From contig NHBR02000110.1 of the NCBI GenBank assembly GCA_002167435.2, positions 1-53,018 on the forward strand: DNA of 53,018 bases, given 5' to 3'. This document shows positions 44,045 through 52,990 of the stretch, one piece after another (positions within the stretch are counted from its first letter, which is position 1; each line of letters begins with the position of its first letter). This stretch comes from Allomuricauda sp. TMED12 (GTDB lineage Bacteria; Bacteroidota; Bacteroidia; Flavobacteriales; Flavobacteriaceae). Position numbers and translations under genes: made by a program. Below the pieces are notes generated by a model, which saw only the letters and a program-made list of their open reading frames with translations, was not told where the DNA came from and ran no database searches.

Positions 44045-44464
44045 ATGACTGGAAATAGAACATTTACCATGATTAAGCCTGATGCTGTTGAAAACGGATA
44101 CATTGGGGCAATTTTGGATAAAATTACGGCTGCTGGTTTTAAGATTGTGGCCATGAAGTACACACAATTGAGCAAGAGGGATGCCGAAATATTCTATGCC
44201 ATCCACAAAGAGCGTCCATTTTTTGGCGAATTGGTGGAGTTTATGACAAGAGGACCTATTGTGGCCGCTATTTTGGAAAAAGATAATGCTGTGGATGATT
44301 TCCGTGCATTGATCGGTGCTACCAATCCAGAGGAAGCTGCTGAGGGAACCATCAGAAAATTGTATGCTGCCAGTATTGGTGAAAACGCGGTACATGGTTC
44401 TGATAGTGATGAAAACGCAGCCATCGAAGGTGCTTTCCACTTTTCAGGAAGAGAAATGTACTAA
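44045..44464 (+). CDS. ndk: Nucleoside-diphosphate kinase
   Basis: Transfers the terminal phosphate between nucleoside triphosphates and diphosphates through a phosphohistidine. The 139-residue protein has the N-terminal strand [11 protein letters not shown], the conserved ERPFF, and the active-site histidine His117 in [12 protein letters not shown]. The length is the usual value. It has its own promoter and is followed by a strong terminator, so it is monocistronic. Confidence 0.98.
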   Translation: MTGNRTFTMIKPDAVENGYIGAILDKITAAGFKIVAMKYTQLSKRDAEIFYAIHKERPFFGELVEFMTRGPIVAAILEKDNAVDDFRALIGATNPEEAAEGTIRKLYAASIGENAVHGSDSDENAAIEGAFHFSGREMY

Positions 44465-44484
44465 TCGGAATACAATAAATTATA

Positions 44485-44514
44485 AAAAAAGCCACCCATT
44501 TGGGTGGCTTTTTT
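44485..44514. terminator. Bidirectional rho-independent terminator after ndk
   Basis: GCCACCCA (44491-44498) and TGGGTGGC (44501-44508) pair perfectly across a TT loop, with an A-run before and a T-run after. It ends ndk and faces the minus-strand recF operon. Confidence 0.93.
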
Positions 44515-44518
44515 ATTT

Positions 44519-44579
44519 ATTCCGTGCTTGACACGGAATCTCATAAGTAAGGGATGGGATGCTGAACTCGTTTCAGCAT
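44519..44579. repeat. REP-like double palindrome
   Basis: Two perfect 8-bp inverted repeats, each with a 5-nt loop, lie 19 bp apart: ATTCCGTG/CACGGAAT (44519-44539) and ATGCTGAA/TTCAGCAT (44559-44579). They occupy the gap between the ndk terminator and the DUF721 stop. The motifs resemble short dispersed palindromes seen in many Flavobacteriaceae genomes, which are often copied by Y1 (RAYT) transposases. Only one copy is visible in the window, so dispersal is inferred. Confidence 0.55.
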
Positions 44580-44588
44580 GACGTCAAG

Positions 44589-44885
44589 TTATCTCAGCAC
44601 CAATTTTTTTACCAGTTCTTTCCCCAATTCCTCATTGATCATCTTGATAATTTTGGTCTTGCCCAAACTCAATTCTTCCCGTAGTACAGATGATGAGAGG
44701 GAGATAAAGAGCGTTTCATTTCTTAGTTCAACGGCTGTTGTGTAGTTGTTTACTCCATTGCCCATAAGTTTTACCCAAGCTTCTCTGGCATCCACCCTGT
44801 CCATACCTTTTTGGAGCTTGTTCTCTTGGATGAACTCGCTCAAAGCTTCGCTTAATGGTATGTGGGAACTATGTCTCTTCGCCAT
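44589..44885 (-). CDS. DUF721 domain protein
   Basis: A 98-residue protein of the DUF721 family, with SEALSEFIQENKLQKGMDRVDAREAWVKLMG and the strand region TTAVELRNETLFISLSSSVLREELS. The family is small, basic and nucleic-acid linked; neighbours are often recF. The ATG overlaps the upstream lipoprotein stop as TAATG (44883-44887), so coupling is likely. Exact role is unknown. Confidence 0.88.
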   Translation of the reverse strand: MAKRHSSHIPLSEALSEFIQENKLQKGMDRVDAREAWVKLMGNGVNNYTTAVELRNETLFISLSSSVLREELSLGKTKIIKMINEELGKELVKKLVLR

Positions 44886-45307
44886 TACTGTGGTATTTTG
44901 ATGGGTTCAAAACGTTTGTACTTGTAGGTAACACCCTCTTGGTTGGTTACTGAAAATGAAACTGAATCCAATTGCATCAGTTTTTCCTCCCATTCACTCA
45001 ATTCGGTTGAATACCGTAGAATGATGGTTTCATTTACGTTGGATACGGTAAAACCTTCGACATCTTTCGAAGTGTCATAAGTGCCATCAAATTTGGGCTT
45101 CATTTTTTTTCGAAATCCTTTTTCGCCTTTCAGCTTAATAAAATCGACGCTTGGGTTCATCCCATATTCCTTGATGGACCCATCAGGAAATTCTACTTCG
45201 GCTATTTCCCAATAGCCGTTCAAATAATGTAAATCATCTTGGTTTACAGATGCATCATTGCATCCCCAAAGTATCAAAATCAATAAAAAAGGAAGAATTC
45301 GTCCCAT
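44885..45307 (-). CDS. Lipocalin-like lipoprotein
   Basis: A 140-residue lipoprotein (lipobox LWGC, Cys16). The mature protein is beta-rich with LNGYWEIAEVEFPDGSIKEY near its start, the opening pattern of Bacteroidota lipocalin-like families, and ends TNQEGVTYKYKRFEP. No catalytic motif is visible and the ligand is unknown. It lies between recF (4 bp upstream) and DUF721, an operon arrangement that is probably conserved but functionally unexplained. Confidence 0.78.
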   Translation of the reverse strand: MGRILPFLLILILWGCNDASVNQDDLHYLNGYWEIAEVEFPDGSIKEYGMNPSVDFIKLKGEKGFRKKMKPKFDGTYDTSKDVEGFTVSNVNETIILRYSTELSEWEEKLMQLDSVSFSVTNQEGVTYKYKRFEPIKIPQ

Positions 45308-45311
45308 GATG

Positions 45312-46391
45312 CTACAAGTTAAATATTTTATAACTCTGATGAATATTTTTTACCACATCTTCGGTTCTGTCAGCGTGGGTGTCGCTGATAAAAATCTGTC
45401 CAAAATTATCATCCTTCACCAGCCCCACGATATGCGAAACCCTATTTTCGTCCAGTTTATCAAAAATATCATCCAACAGAAGAATAGGGGTGGTGTCCGC
45501 CAATTGTTTGATGAAATGAAATTGCGCCAGTTTCAGAGCTATCAAAAAAGATTTTTGTTGCCCCTGACTCCCAAATTTTTTGATGGGATGCCCGGCAATG
45601 GTAAAGCTAAGGTCATCTTTATGCACGCCCACGGAGGTGTATTGCAATGCTCTGTCTTTTTCAATATTTTTTTCCAAGAGGTTTAAAAGGCTATCATCGC
45701 TCAATTGACTTTCGTAGGAAAGGTCGATTTGCTCGTCTTTCTCGGAGATATTTTGATACTGCTCCTTAAAAATGGGTAGAAAGGATTCAATAAATTCAAC
45801 TCTTTTATGATGAATGGCCGTTCCCAAGGTGTTCATCTGCTCATTGTAAATACTCAGGGTGTCGCGGTCAAAGGTGCGGTTAGCGGCAAAATATTTGAGC
45901 AGGGAATTTCGCTGAGATACCACCTTGTTGTATTTAATGAGGTTCTGCAGATACACCTTGTCCGATTGGGATATTACCCCATCCATAAACTTCCTTCTCG
46001 TCTCGCTTCCTTCCAAAATAAGGTCGCGGTCTGATGGTGAAATAATCACCAAAGGCAAAAAACCAATGTGTTCAGAAAACTTTTCATAGGGTTTGTCATT
46101 GCGTTTTATCACTTTTTTGGTTCCTTTTTTAAAGGAGCAAAGTATTTTTTCCGTTCTGTTTAGCTTCTCAAATTCACCCTCGATCACAAAAAATTCCGTA
46201 CCGTGTTTTATATTTTGCGTAGAAACAGGATTAAAGTAGCTTTTGCCAAAGCATAAATGGTAAATAGCGTCCAAAACATTGGTCTTTCCTACTCCGTTGT
46301 CGCCCACCAAACAGTTGATTACAGGGTCGAATTCCAGCGTCTTGGAATCAAAATTCTTGTAATTGACTAAAGATAAATGTCTTAAAAACAT
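45312..46391 (-). CDS. recF: DNA replication and repair protein RecF
   Basis: An SMC-like ATPase that loads RecA at single-strand gaps. The 359-residue protein has Walker [10 protein letters not shown], the signature GSQGQQKSF and Walker [14 protein letters not shown]. The ATG at 46391 begins the family-typical N-terminus [14 protein letters not shown]; 15 extra residues are possible upstream. It heads an operon with a lipoprotein and DUF721. The divergent promoter region serves the TPR gene at 46519. Confidence 0.97.
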   Translation of the reverse strand: MFLRHLSLVNYKNFDSKTLEFDPVINCLVGDNGVGKTNVLDAIYHLCFGKSYFNPVSTQNIKHGTEFFVIEGEFEKLNRTEKILCSFKKGTKKVIKRNDKPYEKFSEHIGFLPLVIISPSDRDLILEGSETRRKFMDGVISQSDKVYLQNLIKYNKVVSQRNSLLKYFAANRTFDRDTLSIYNEQMNTLGTAIHHKRVEFIESFLPIFKEQYQNISEKDEQIDLSYESQLSDDSLLNLLEKNIEKDRALQYTSVGVHKDDLSFTIAGHPIKKFGSQGQQKSFLIALKLAQFHFIKQLADTTPILLLDDIFDKLDENRVSHIVGLVKDDNFGQIFISDTHADRTEDVVKNIHQSYKIFNL

Positions 46392-46468
46392 AAAATGATA
46401 GAGAAACAATTTGGAATTAAAAGGTAGCCCCTCCAAAAAGGGATTCCAAAAATAACGAATAAATTACC

Positions 46469-46498
46469 TTTTGGTTTTGGATAAAAACTTTATTTTTG
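46469..46498 (+). promoter_or_regulatory. Promoter of the TPR-ribH-mutL run
   Basis: TTTTG (46469-46473) and TATTTTTG (46491-46498) lie 17 bp apart, matching the Bacteroidota pattern. Transcription would start near 46505, 14 nt before the ATG at 46519. Confidence 0.5.
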
Positions 46499-46518
46499 CG
46501 CGACCAATTAAATGACGG

Positions 46519-47280
46519 ATGGCAACATACAAGAAGAGAGGCTTTAAGCCAAAAAATAAGGAGGAGGAAGCTCAGTTACAAGAACACGACAGCACAACAG
46601 CTGAAGTTTTCAATACTTTGGACGAGAGTGCTTCCAAGACCGAAGAGTGGGTTCAGAAGAACCAAAACTATATTTTGGGCGTTATTGGAGTAATTGCCGT
46701 AGGTGTTTTGGCCTACTTGGGCTATCACCAATTTATCCAGAATCCAAAAGAAGCTTCTGCAGCAAACGAACTTTTTTACCCACAACAATATTTTGACCAG
46801 GCTTTGGCAAGTGAAACAGAGAAGGATTCCTTGTTTACTTTGGCATTGAATGGTGCTCAAGGTAAATATGGTTTCTTGGATATTATCGAGGAATACAGCG
46901 GTACCAAAGCAGCCAACTTGGCCCAGTATTCTGCAGGTATGACCTATTTGAATCTGAAACAGTACGACCAGGCTGTTGCTCATTTGGAAGATTTTTCTTC
47001 TGAAGACGATATTATGGGAGCTATGGCAAAAGGAGGAATAGGAGATGCTTTTTCACAATTGAATCAGCAAGAAGACGCTTTGGATTATTATGAAAAGGCC
47101 GTTGCACATAGTGATAATGAATTCACGGCACCAAGATTTCTGTACAAAGCCGGTGTAGTTGCCCTGGAGTTGGGTGAAAAAAGTAAAGCTTTGGAGTACT
47201 TTGAAAGAATCAAAGAAGAATATCCCAATGCACAAGAAGCCAATGGTGTTGACGCTCTTATCGGATTGGCGCAAAACTAA
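46519..47280 (+). CDS. Membrane-anchored TPR protein
   Basis: A 253-residue protein with one transmembrane helix at about 50-72 (ILGVIGVIAVGVLAYLGY) after a polar, Lys/Glu-rich N-terminus. The periplasmic part contains TPR units (GMTYLNLKQYDQAVAHLEDF, DAFSQLNQQEDALDYYEKAV, AGVVALELGEKSKALEYFERI). The layout resembles YfgM-type ancillary proteins of the SecYEG translocon, though homology is not shown here. It is the first gene of a plus-strand run and ribH starts 3 bp after its stop. Confidence 0.85.
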   Translation: MATYKKRGFKPKNKEEEAQLQEHDSTTAEVFNTLDESASKTEEWVQKNQNYILGVIGVIAVGVLAYLGYHQFIQNPKEASAANELFYPQQYFDQALASETEKDSLFTLALNGAQGKYGFLDIIEEYSGTKAANLAQYSAGMTYLNLKQYDQAVAHLEDFSSEDDIMGAMAKGGIGDAFSQLNQQEDALDYYEKAVAHSDNEFTAPRFLYKAGVVALELGEKSKALEYFERIKEEYPNAQEANGVDALIGLAQN

Positions 47281-47283
47281 AGT

Positions 47284-47772
47284 ATGGCCACAGAGAATAA
47301 AAACTTATCCGTTTACGATAAAAACAAAATCCCAAACGCGAAGAATCTTCGGTTTGGGATTGTTGTTTCTGAATGGAACGGTGAAATTACAGAAGCCCTT
47401 TCCAAAGGTGCTGAAGATGCCCTTTTGGATTGTGGAGCATCATCTGAAAATGTGATTCGTTGGAACGTGCCAGGGAGTTTTGAGCTTACTTTCGGATGCA
47501 AAAAAATGATTCAAACGGAAAAAGTTGACGCCATTGTAGCCATTGGTAGCGTTATCCGAGGTGAAACCAGTCATTTTGATTTTGTTTGCAGCGCAACTGC
47601 CCAGGGTATCAAAGATTTGAACGTGGCCTATGATGTTCCCGTTATTTTTTGTGTTTTAACGGATGACAACATTGAGCAGTCCAGAGCCAGGAGCGGTGGA
47701 AAACATGGCAACAAAGGAACCGAGGCCGCCATTGCAGCCATTCAAATGGCTGTTCTGGGCAAGGAACTTTAA
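47284..47772 (+). CDS. ribH: 6,7-Dimethyl-8-ribityllumazine synthase
   Basis: Joins a pyrimidinedione and dihydroxybutanone phosphate in riboflavin synthesis. The 162-residue protein has the substrate-site residues WNGEIT (Trp31-Asn32), PGSFEL, and the catalytic histidine His97 in RGETSHFDFV. An N-terminal tail of about 20 residues precedes the core, as in many Bacteroidota proteins. No other rib gene is near. Confidence 0.97.
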   Translation: MATENKNLSVYDKNKIPNAKNLRFGIVVSEWNGEITEALSKGAEDALLDCGASSENVIRWNVPGSFELTFGCKKMIQTEKVDAIVAIGSVIRGETSHFDFVCSATAQGIKDLNVAYDVPVIFCVLTDDNIEQSRARSGGKHGNKGTEAAIAAIQMAVLGKEL

Positions 47773-47921
47773 GTATCAAGAACAGGCCCAAGCTCAAAAC
47801 TTCGAACTATCCAATTATTTAGTTATCCAGCCACCTTATGTTTGTTAACATTTTTTGGGAGGATCGTCCAACCCTTTTTTTCTATTTTGAGTACCTTTGA
47901 GGCTACAGCGATAAGGATACC

Positions 47922-48206
47922 ATGCGAAACCCTTTAAAACTTAGGAAAAATAGGAGCTATGATTACACCCCTAGATATTACAAGGGTGAGGGGAATCCTT
48001 ATAAAATTGAGCACAAACTGGATAAATTTCGAACTACGGCACAATCCACAAAGGGGCTCAAGAACAAGTTCACCTCTGCAATGGATGATTTACAAACCGA
48101 AGGAGATAAAAATTTGAAGCTTCGATTTTGGATTATTGTTGCCATTCTGTTGCTGCTGTTCCTTTTTATCATCGATTTTGATTTATCAATATTCGTAAAT
48201 CCATAA
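47922..48206 (+). CDS. Small membrane protein between ribH and mutL
   Basis: A 94-residue protein with a basic soluble part (MRNPLKLRKNRSYDYTPRYY) and one C-terminal hydrophobic helix (about 67-85, LRFWIIVAILLLLFLFIIDF), so it is tail-anchored. In related genomes such proteins are sometimes labelled riboflavin synthase subunit beta, which seems to be carried over from the neighbouring gene; nothing here supports that. The 149-bp gap after ribH holds a TACCTTTG element that could be its own promoter. Its stop overlaps the mutL start as TAATG. Confidence 0.82.
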   Translation: MRNPLKLRKNRSYDYTPRYYKGEGNPYKIEHKLDKFRTTAQSTKGLKNKFTSAMDDLQTEGDKNLKLRFWIIVAILLLLFLFIIDFDLSIFVNP

Positions 48207-50053
48207 TGGCGGACATCATTAAACTTTTACCGGACCATGTCGCTAACCAAATAGCAGCAGGGGAAGTGGTCCAACGACCTGCCTCCGTAGTAAAGGAGCT
48301 CATGGAAAATGCCATTGATGCTGGTTCTACTTCCATTAAGTTGATTATAAAGGATGGTGGGAAAACACTTATCCAAGTGGTTGACAACGGAGTGGGAATG
48401 AGCGAAACCGACGCTCGTTTATCTTTTGAGCGCCATGCTACTTCCAAAATATCGTCCGCACAAGATTTATTCAATTTGGAAACCAAAGGTTTTCGGGGAG
48501 AGGCTTTGGCATCTATTGCTGCGATTGCCCATGTGGATATGCAGACGCGAACCGCTGATAATGAAGTGGGAACCCATCTTAAAATTGAAGGCAGCAAGAT
48601 TGTTTCCCAAGATGTGGTAGCTACACCAAAAGGCACATCCATTTCCGTAAAGAATCTATTTTTCAATATTCCTGCCAGGAGAAACTTCTTAAAATCAAAC
48701 CAAGTGGAACTTCGGCACATTACAGACGAGTTCCATCGGGTGGCTATGGTTCATCCTGATGTTGAGTTTCATTTTTACAACAACGGTTCGGAAATATTCA
48801 ACCTTCCCAGTACAAAACACCGTCAGCGCATTGTTCACGTTTTTGGGAGTAAAATGGAGCATCGATTGGTGCCTGTTAAAGAAGAGACCGAGGTCGTAAA
48901 AGTTTCTGGGTTTATTTGTAAACCTGAGTTTGCTAAAAAGAGCAGGGGAGAGCAATTCTTTTTTGCCAATAATCGATTCATTAAAAGCCCGTACCTACAT
49001 CATGCCGTGGTGGCCGCTTTTGAAGGTTTGATAAAATCCGACACCTATCCAGGCTATTTTCTGTTTTTGGATGTAGATCCATCTTCTATCGATATTAACA
49101 TTCATCCCACTAAAACTGAGGTTAAGTTTGATGATGAGAATACCTTGTATGCTATTTTACGGTCAACCATTAAGCATAGCTTGGGACAGTTCAACGTGGC
49201 CCCTGTATTGGATTTTGATCATGACCCCAACTTGGATACACCTTATTCCTATAAGGAAAAAGGAGCGGTAATACCCAAGGTAACCGTAGATGCCACTTTT
49301 AATCCTTTTCAAGAAACATCAGCTAAGAAAAATGCGGGAAGTAGTTTCCGTAAACAAAGCACCAAAGGTTGGGAAGATTTGTATGAAGGTCTTGGCAACC
49401 AACATGATAACCACGAATTCAGTAGTGTGGTCATTGAGTCCGAGAGCGAGGAACAAGGCACATTATATACAGGCGAGGATGCAGAGGAGCATATGGCCGG
49501 CACGTTTCAATTACGGAGGAAATATGTAGTGAGTACTGTTAAATCCGGGATGTTGGTCATTCATCAAAATAGGGCACACGAACGAATACTTTTTGAAAAG
49601 TTTTTGGGTGAGATTACGGTAAAAGAAGGGGTAAGCCAACAATTGCTCTTTCCTTTGGAATTGACCTTCAACAAACAAGAGCTGGCCATACTCAATGAAA
49701 TCAAAGATAGTCTGACAAACATTGGATTTGCTTTCCAGAGTTTGGAGGAAGAAACTGTAAAAGTGACAGGCGTTCCCATGATGGTCCCTGAAAGTGGAAT
49801 TGGCACGGTATTGGATCGCTTGATGGCAGATTATATGGAGGGTTACGCCGACGGTTCCATTTCGCAGGCCGAAATGTTGGCCAAGGCACTCAGTAGAAAT
49901 TTAGCCGTAAGAACAGGGGATGTTTTGGACCAAGAATCGCAATTAATGTTAGTAAACAATCTTTTTGCATGCAAGGAGCCTACATTAAGTCCATTTCAAA
50001 AAATAACATATACTATTATCTCCGAGGGGGATATTGATAAAAAATTCAACTAG
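48206..50053 (+). CDS. mutL: DNA mismatch repair protein MutL
   Basis: A GHKL ATPase that couples MutS mismatch detection to strand removal. The 615-residue protein has the ATP-site motifs ELMENAIDAG, DNGVGM and TKGFRGEALASIAAI, and the C-terminal dimerisation domain (about 430-610). The endonuclease motif that reads DQHA-x2-E-x4-E in nicking MutLs is here HQNRAHERILFE (residues 453-464): both glutamates remain but the metal-binding Asp and His are replaced. The start ATG overlaps the previous stop. The rhomboid gene starts directly after its stop codon. Confidence 0.95.
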   Translation: MADIIKLLPDHVANQIAAGEVVQRPASVVKELMENAIDAGSTSIKLIIKDGGKTLIQVVDNGVGMSETDARLSFERHATSKISSAQDLFNLETKGFRGEALASIAAIAHVDMQTRTADNEVGTHLKIEGSKIVSQDVVATPKGTSISVKNLFFNIPARRNFLKSNQVELRHITDEFHRVAMVHPDVEFHFYNNGSEIFNLPSTKHRQRIVHVFGSKMEHRLVPVKEETEVVKVSGFICKPEFAKKSRGEQFFFANNRFIKSPYLHHAVVAAFEGLIKSDTYPGYFLFLDVDPSSIDINIHPTKTEVKFDDENTLYAILRSTIKHSLGQFNVAPVLDFDHDPNLDTPYSYKEKGAVIPKVTVDATFNPFQETSAKKNAGSSFRKQSTKGWEDLYEGLGNQHDNHEFSSVVIESESEEQGTLYTGEDAEEHMAGTFQLRRKYVVSTVKSGMLVIHQNRAHERILFEKFLGEITVKEGVSQQLLFPLELTFNKQELAILNEIKDSLTNIGFAFQSLEEETVKVTGVPMMVPESGIGTVLDRLMADYMEGYADGSISQAEMLAKALSRNLAVRTGDVLDQESQLMLVNNLFACKEPTLSPFQKITYTIISEGDIDKKFN

Positions 50054-50788
50054 ATGGGTAGAATGACAGAGGCAGTAAAGCATATATTGATCATTAATGT
50101 GATCATGTTTTTTGCCACACAACTATATGGAGACCAAATGTTTCAATGGATGTCACTTTGGTTTCCCAAAAACTCCAATTTTGAATGGTGGCAGGTGGTT
50201 AGCCATATGTTTATGCATGGTAATCTTATGCATATTCTGTTCAACATGTATGCACTTTGGGCTTTTGGAACTCCTTTGGAACGTATTTGGGGCAAGAACA
50301 AGTTCTTGTTTTTCTATTTTTCGGCAGGTTTGGGTTCCGCTGCATTGCACACGGGGGTAAATTATTTTCTTTTCAACGAAGGAATGAGTGCTTTGGAAGG
50401 TGCAGGTATTGCCCGTACACAGATTTTGGATATTTTGGCGAATGGTCAGTATAGCCCTGGTTGGTACGATATCGCTGGAAAAAGTACGGTGGATAGTATG
50501 TTGACGGCTTTTAACACTCCAGCTGTTGGAGCATCGGGAGCAATTTATGGAATTTTAGTTGCTTTCGCATTTATGTATTCGGAGGCTAAACTGATGCTTA
50601 TCTTTTTACCGGTACCGATAAAAGCAAAGTACTTTGTACCCATTCTAATTGCTGTTGACCTTATTTTTGGTATAGGCAATGTTAATACAGGTGTGGCACA
50701 TTTTGCGCACATTGGTGGTGCTTTGATTGGTTTTATAATGATGTGGTACTGGAAAAAGAACCAGTTTAATAATAAACGTTGGAATTAG
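50054..50788 (+). CDS. Rhomboid-family intramembrane serine protease (copy 1)
   Basis: A 244-residue integral membrane protease with about six helices. The catalytic serine is Ser161 in VGASGAIYG and the histidine His219 in FAHIGGALIG; His60 and Asn64 in HILFN complete the oxyanion set. These enzymes cleave membrane-spanning substrates within the bilayer. The start is directly adjacent to the mutL stop, so translation may be coupled. An insertion of about 50 residues (105-155) lies before the catalytic serine helix. Confidence 0.94.
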   Translation: MGRMTEAVKHILIINVIMFFATQLYGDQMFQWMSLWFPKNSNFEWWQVVSHMFMHGNLMHILFNMYALWAFGTPLERIWGKNKFLFFYFSAGLGSAALHTGVNYFLFNEGMSALEGAGIARTQILDILANGQYSPGWYDIAGKSTVDSMLTAFNTPAVGASGAIYGILVAFAFMYSEAKLMLIFLPVPIKAKYFVPILIAVDLIFGIGNVNTGVAHFAHIGGALIGFIMMWYWKKNQFNNKRWN

Positions 50789-50791
50789 ACT

Positions 50792-51655
50792 ATGATGAGT
50801 GGGGGACTACGATATCAATTTGCGAGGCTTAGTATAGCCGAAAAACTGATTGCCTTTAATGTACTGATATTCCTGATTGACGGACTATCTGGAGCATTGT
50901 TGGGGCATTCTTTTTCGCAATGGTTCCATTTACCCAAGGATTTTTTCGAATTTTTGGCACAACCATGGTCGTTGGTTACCTATTCGTTTTTCCATGCTGG
51001 GTTTGGTCATATTTTTTGGAATATGATTGTGCTTTACTTTGCAAGCCGCATATTCTTAAACCTTTTTGACGCCCAAAGATTCATCAACGTTTATTTTTTA
51101 GGTTTGATGTTGGGGGGATTGGTATTTCTTCTCAGTTATAACGTTTTTCCGACCTTGGTCAATTCCAACACGGCATTGATTGGAGCGTCAGCGGGTGTAA
51201 ACGCCGTTTTGATTTTTGTTTGTGCCTATTTGCCTAATCAGGAGGTTCGTGTAATTTTCTTCAATATTAAACTGTGGTATATAGGAGCGGCTTTGGTCAT
51301 CAAGGATTTGGTCTTGATCGGCATGGGTGACAATATAGGCGGTGGTATGGCACATTTGGGTGGTGCTTTTTTAGGATATATGTATGCTCGTCAGTTGTTT
51401 AAAGGTCACGATATTGGAGCGGGCTTTACAAAATTTAGAGATTATGTCGTTCAGCTTTTTAAACCCAAGGAGAAAAAGGCCCCGTTAAAGACAGTCTACA
51501 AGAAAAAAGCATCATCAACAAACAAGAAAGATTACGATAAACAGGCCAAGCAAAAGAAAATTGATACCATATTGGACAAAATCAGTAAGTCGGGCTATGA
51601 GAGTTTGTCCAAGGAGGAAAAGGACTTTTTGTTTAAAGCCGGTAAGGAAGACTAA
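50792..51655 (+). CDS. Rhomboid-family protease with cytoplasmic tail (copy 2)
   Basis: A 287-residue rhomboid in tandem with the previous one. Ser133 in GASAGVNAV and His188 in MAHLGGAFLG are the catalytic pair. A C-terminal basic tail of about 75 residues follows the last helix and ends in KIDTILDKISKSGYESLSKEEKDFLF, the DUF6576 pattern that accompanies rhomboids in Bacteroidota. Start spacing to copy 1 is 3 bp. Substrates are unknown. Confidence 0.92.
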   Translation: MMSGGLRYQFARLSIAEKLIAFNVLIFLIDGLSGALLGHSFSQWFHLPKDFFEFLAQPWSLVTYSFFHAGFGHIFWNMIVLYFASRIFLNLFDAQRFINVYFLGLMLGGLVFLLSYNVFPTLVNSNTALIGASAGVNAVLIFVCAYLPNQEVRVIFFNIKLWYIGAALVIKDLVLIGMGDNIGGGMAHLGGAFLGYMYARQLFKGHDIGAGFTKFRDYVVQLFKPKEKKAPLKTVYKKKASSTNKKDYDKQAKQKKIDTILDKISKSGYESLSKEEKDFLFKAGKED

Positions 51656-51658
51656 ACT

Positions 51659-52693
51659 GTGAAAAAACCTACCTCAATATGGAATAGAGTAGTGTTTGTA
51701 ATCAATATATTGATTGCACTCTTGTTGATTATTACTGGTATCATATCTTTTATACCATCCCAAATTGTTTCGGCATTATCGGTTTTAAGTTTAGTTGTTC
51801 CATTTCTCTTTTTACTCAATTTTTTATTCCTTATTTATTGGGTGATTAGAACAAGAAGACAATTCACTCTTTCACTAGTTGCGATTGTATTTGGGTACCT
51901 CATATTTGGATCTTTTTATGGTATGGGCAACACTGGGGAGTATCAAAAAAAAGCATCGGACCTGAGCATTATGTCATACAATGTTTGGCATTTTAATATT
52001 AATGGTTGGATTGACGAACCAAATGTTGGTGACAGAATAATAGATTTCATCAATGAAGAGAACCCTGATGTTTTAGTGCTTCAAGAATATAGTAGGGTGC
52101 GCTATAAGCAATTAAGACAATACCCGTATCGAAGCGAAACCCCAAACTCTGATAGGGTTACTCAGGCCATTTTTTCTAAATACCCGATAATCAATAGCGG
52201 TTCGTTGGATTTACCTAAAACTGGTAATAACATTATTTACGCTGATATTTTTTTTAATAAGGATACGGTTAGGATTTATAATTTTCACCTTCAGTCATTC
52301 AGAATAATACCGAGCACGGATAATTTTTCGGATGGAAAAAAATCGGAGAGGATTTATAGAAGGATGGTCAATACATTTTCGAAACAATTGGAGCAGGCAA
52401 AAATATTTAAGGATCATTTTGAGAATAGTACTTATACCAATATTGTTTGTGGAGATTTTAATAACACTCAATTTTCCAATGTATACAAAATCGTAAAAGG
52501 GGACTTGCAAGATACTTTCCTTGAAAAGGGAGAAAGTTTTGGCCGTACTTATAATTTGTGGAAATTTCCGTTACGCATTGACTATATTTTGGCCGACCCG
52601 GATTTTGAAATCCTTTCCCATCAAAATTTTGATATTCGATTGTCAGATCATTATCCCGTTATGGCCACTTTGCGCTTGAATTCACATCAATAA
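51659..52693 (+). CDS. Endonuclease/exonuclease/phosphatase family membrane protein
   Basis: A 344-residue protein with three N-terminal helices (about residues 8-90) and a soluble EEP domain (about 100-340). EEP signatures are MSYNVWHF, VLVLQEYS, CGDFNNTQFS, RIDYILAD and LSDHYPV. It opens with GTG at 51659, 3 bp after the rhomboid stop. EEP domains hydrolyse phosphodiesters in nucleic acids, lipids or inositol phosphates; which one is open. It converges with the DUF6122 gene with a 12-bp overlap. Confidence 0.9.
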   Translation: MKKPTSIWNRVVFVINILIALLLIITGIISFIPSQIVSALSVLSLVVPFLFLLNFLFLIYWVIRTRRQFTLSLVAIVFGYLIFGSFYGMGNTGEYQKKASDLSIMSYNVWHFNINGWIDEPNVGDRIIDFINEENPDVLVLQEYSRVRYKQLRQYPYRSETPNSDRVTQAIFSKYPIINSGSLDLPKTGNNIIYADIFFNKDTVRIYNFHLQSFRIIPSTDNFSDGKKSERIYRRMVNTFSKQLEQAKIFKDHFENSTYTNIVCGDFNNTQFSNVYKIVKGDLQDTFLEKGESFGRTYNLWKFPLRIDYILADPDFEILSHQNFDIRLSDHYPVMATLRLNSHQ

Positions 52694-52990
52694 GCAATCC
52701 ATCATATCTGCAAAAATGTGGATTATTAATGCTAAGCCGATGATTCTGGTCAGCTTAAAAAAAGGTAGTATGCTGTACACCAAAACAGCCCAATAACTGT
52801 GTAATGCATGAAACCCAACACTGCACCTATTGGAGTCGTAAAGAGGAGTTGCCCAGAGATGGTCTATATCAATAATGATTCCGGCCAGAAGAATCAGAGC
52901 AATTTTTACACTCTGACCCTTAAAAAACCAAAATGCAATCAAGAGAGGAACCAAAAAATGGATGCCGTAATGGAGTAAGTGCCTAAGCAT
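52682..52990 (-). CDS. DUF6122-family membrane protein
   Basis: A 102-residue membrane protein with about three or four hydrophobic segments. It keeps the family histidine and aspartate clusters: MLRHLLHYGIHF, IDIDHLWATPLYD, GFHALHSY and HIFADMMDC. The pattern resembles YdjM-type membrane-bound metal-dependent hydrolases, but no activity is known. It is complete in the window, and the 28 bases after it hold no gene. Confidence 0.85.
   Translation of the reverse strand: MLRHLLHYGIHFLVPLLIAFWFFKGQSVKIALILLAGIIIDIDHLWATPLYDSNRCSVGFHALHSYWAVLVYSILPFFKLTRIIGLALIIHIFADMMDCLLM

Noticed and set aside
47848..47882. Possible terminator after ribH with a T-rich end
   Set aside because: Only a 4-bp TTGG/CCAA stem with a 9-nt loop can be drawn, so the signal is too weak to call.
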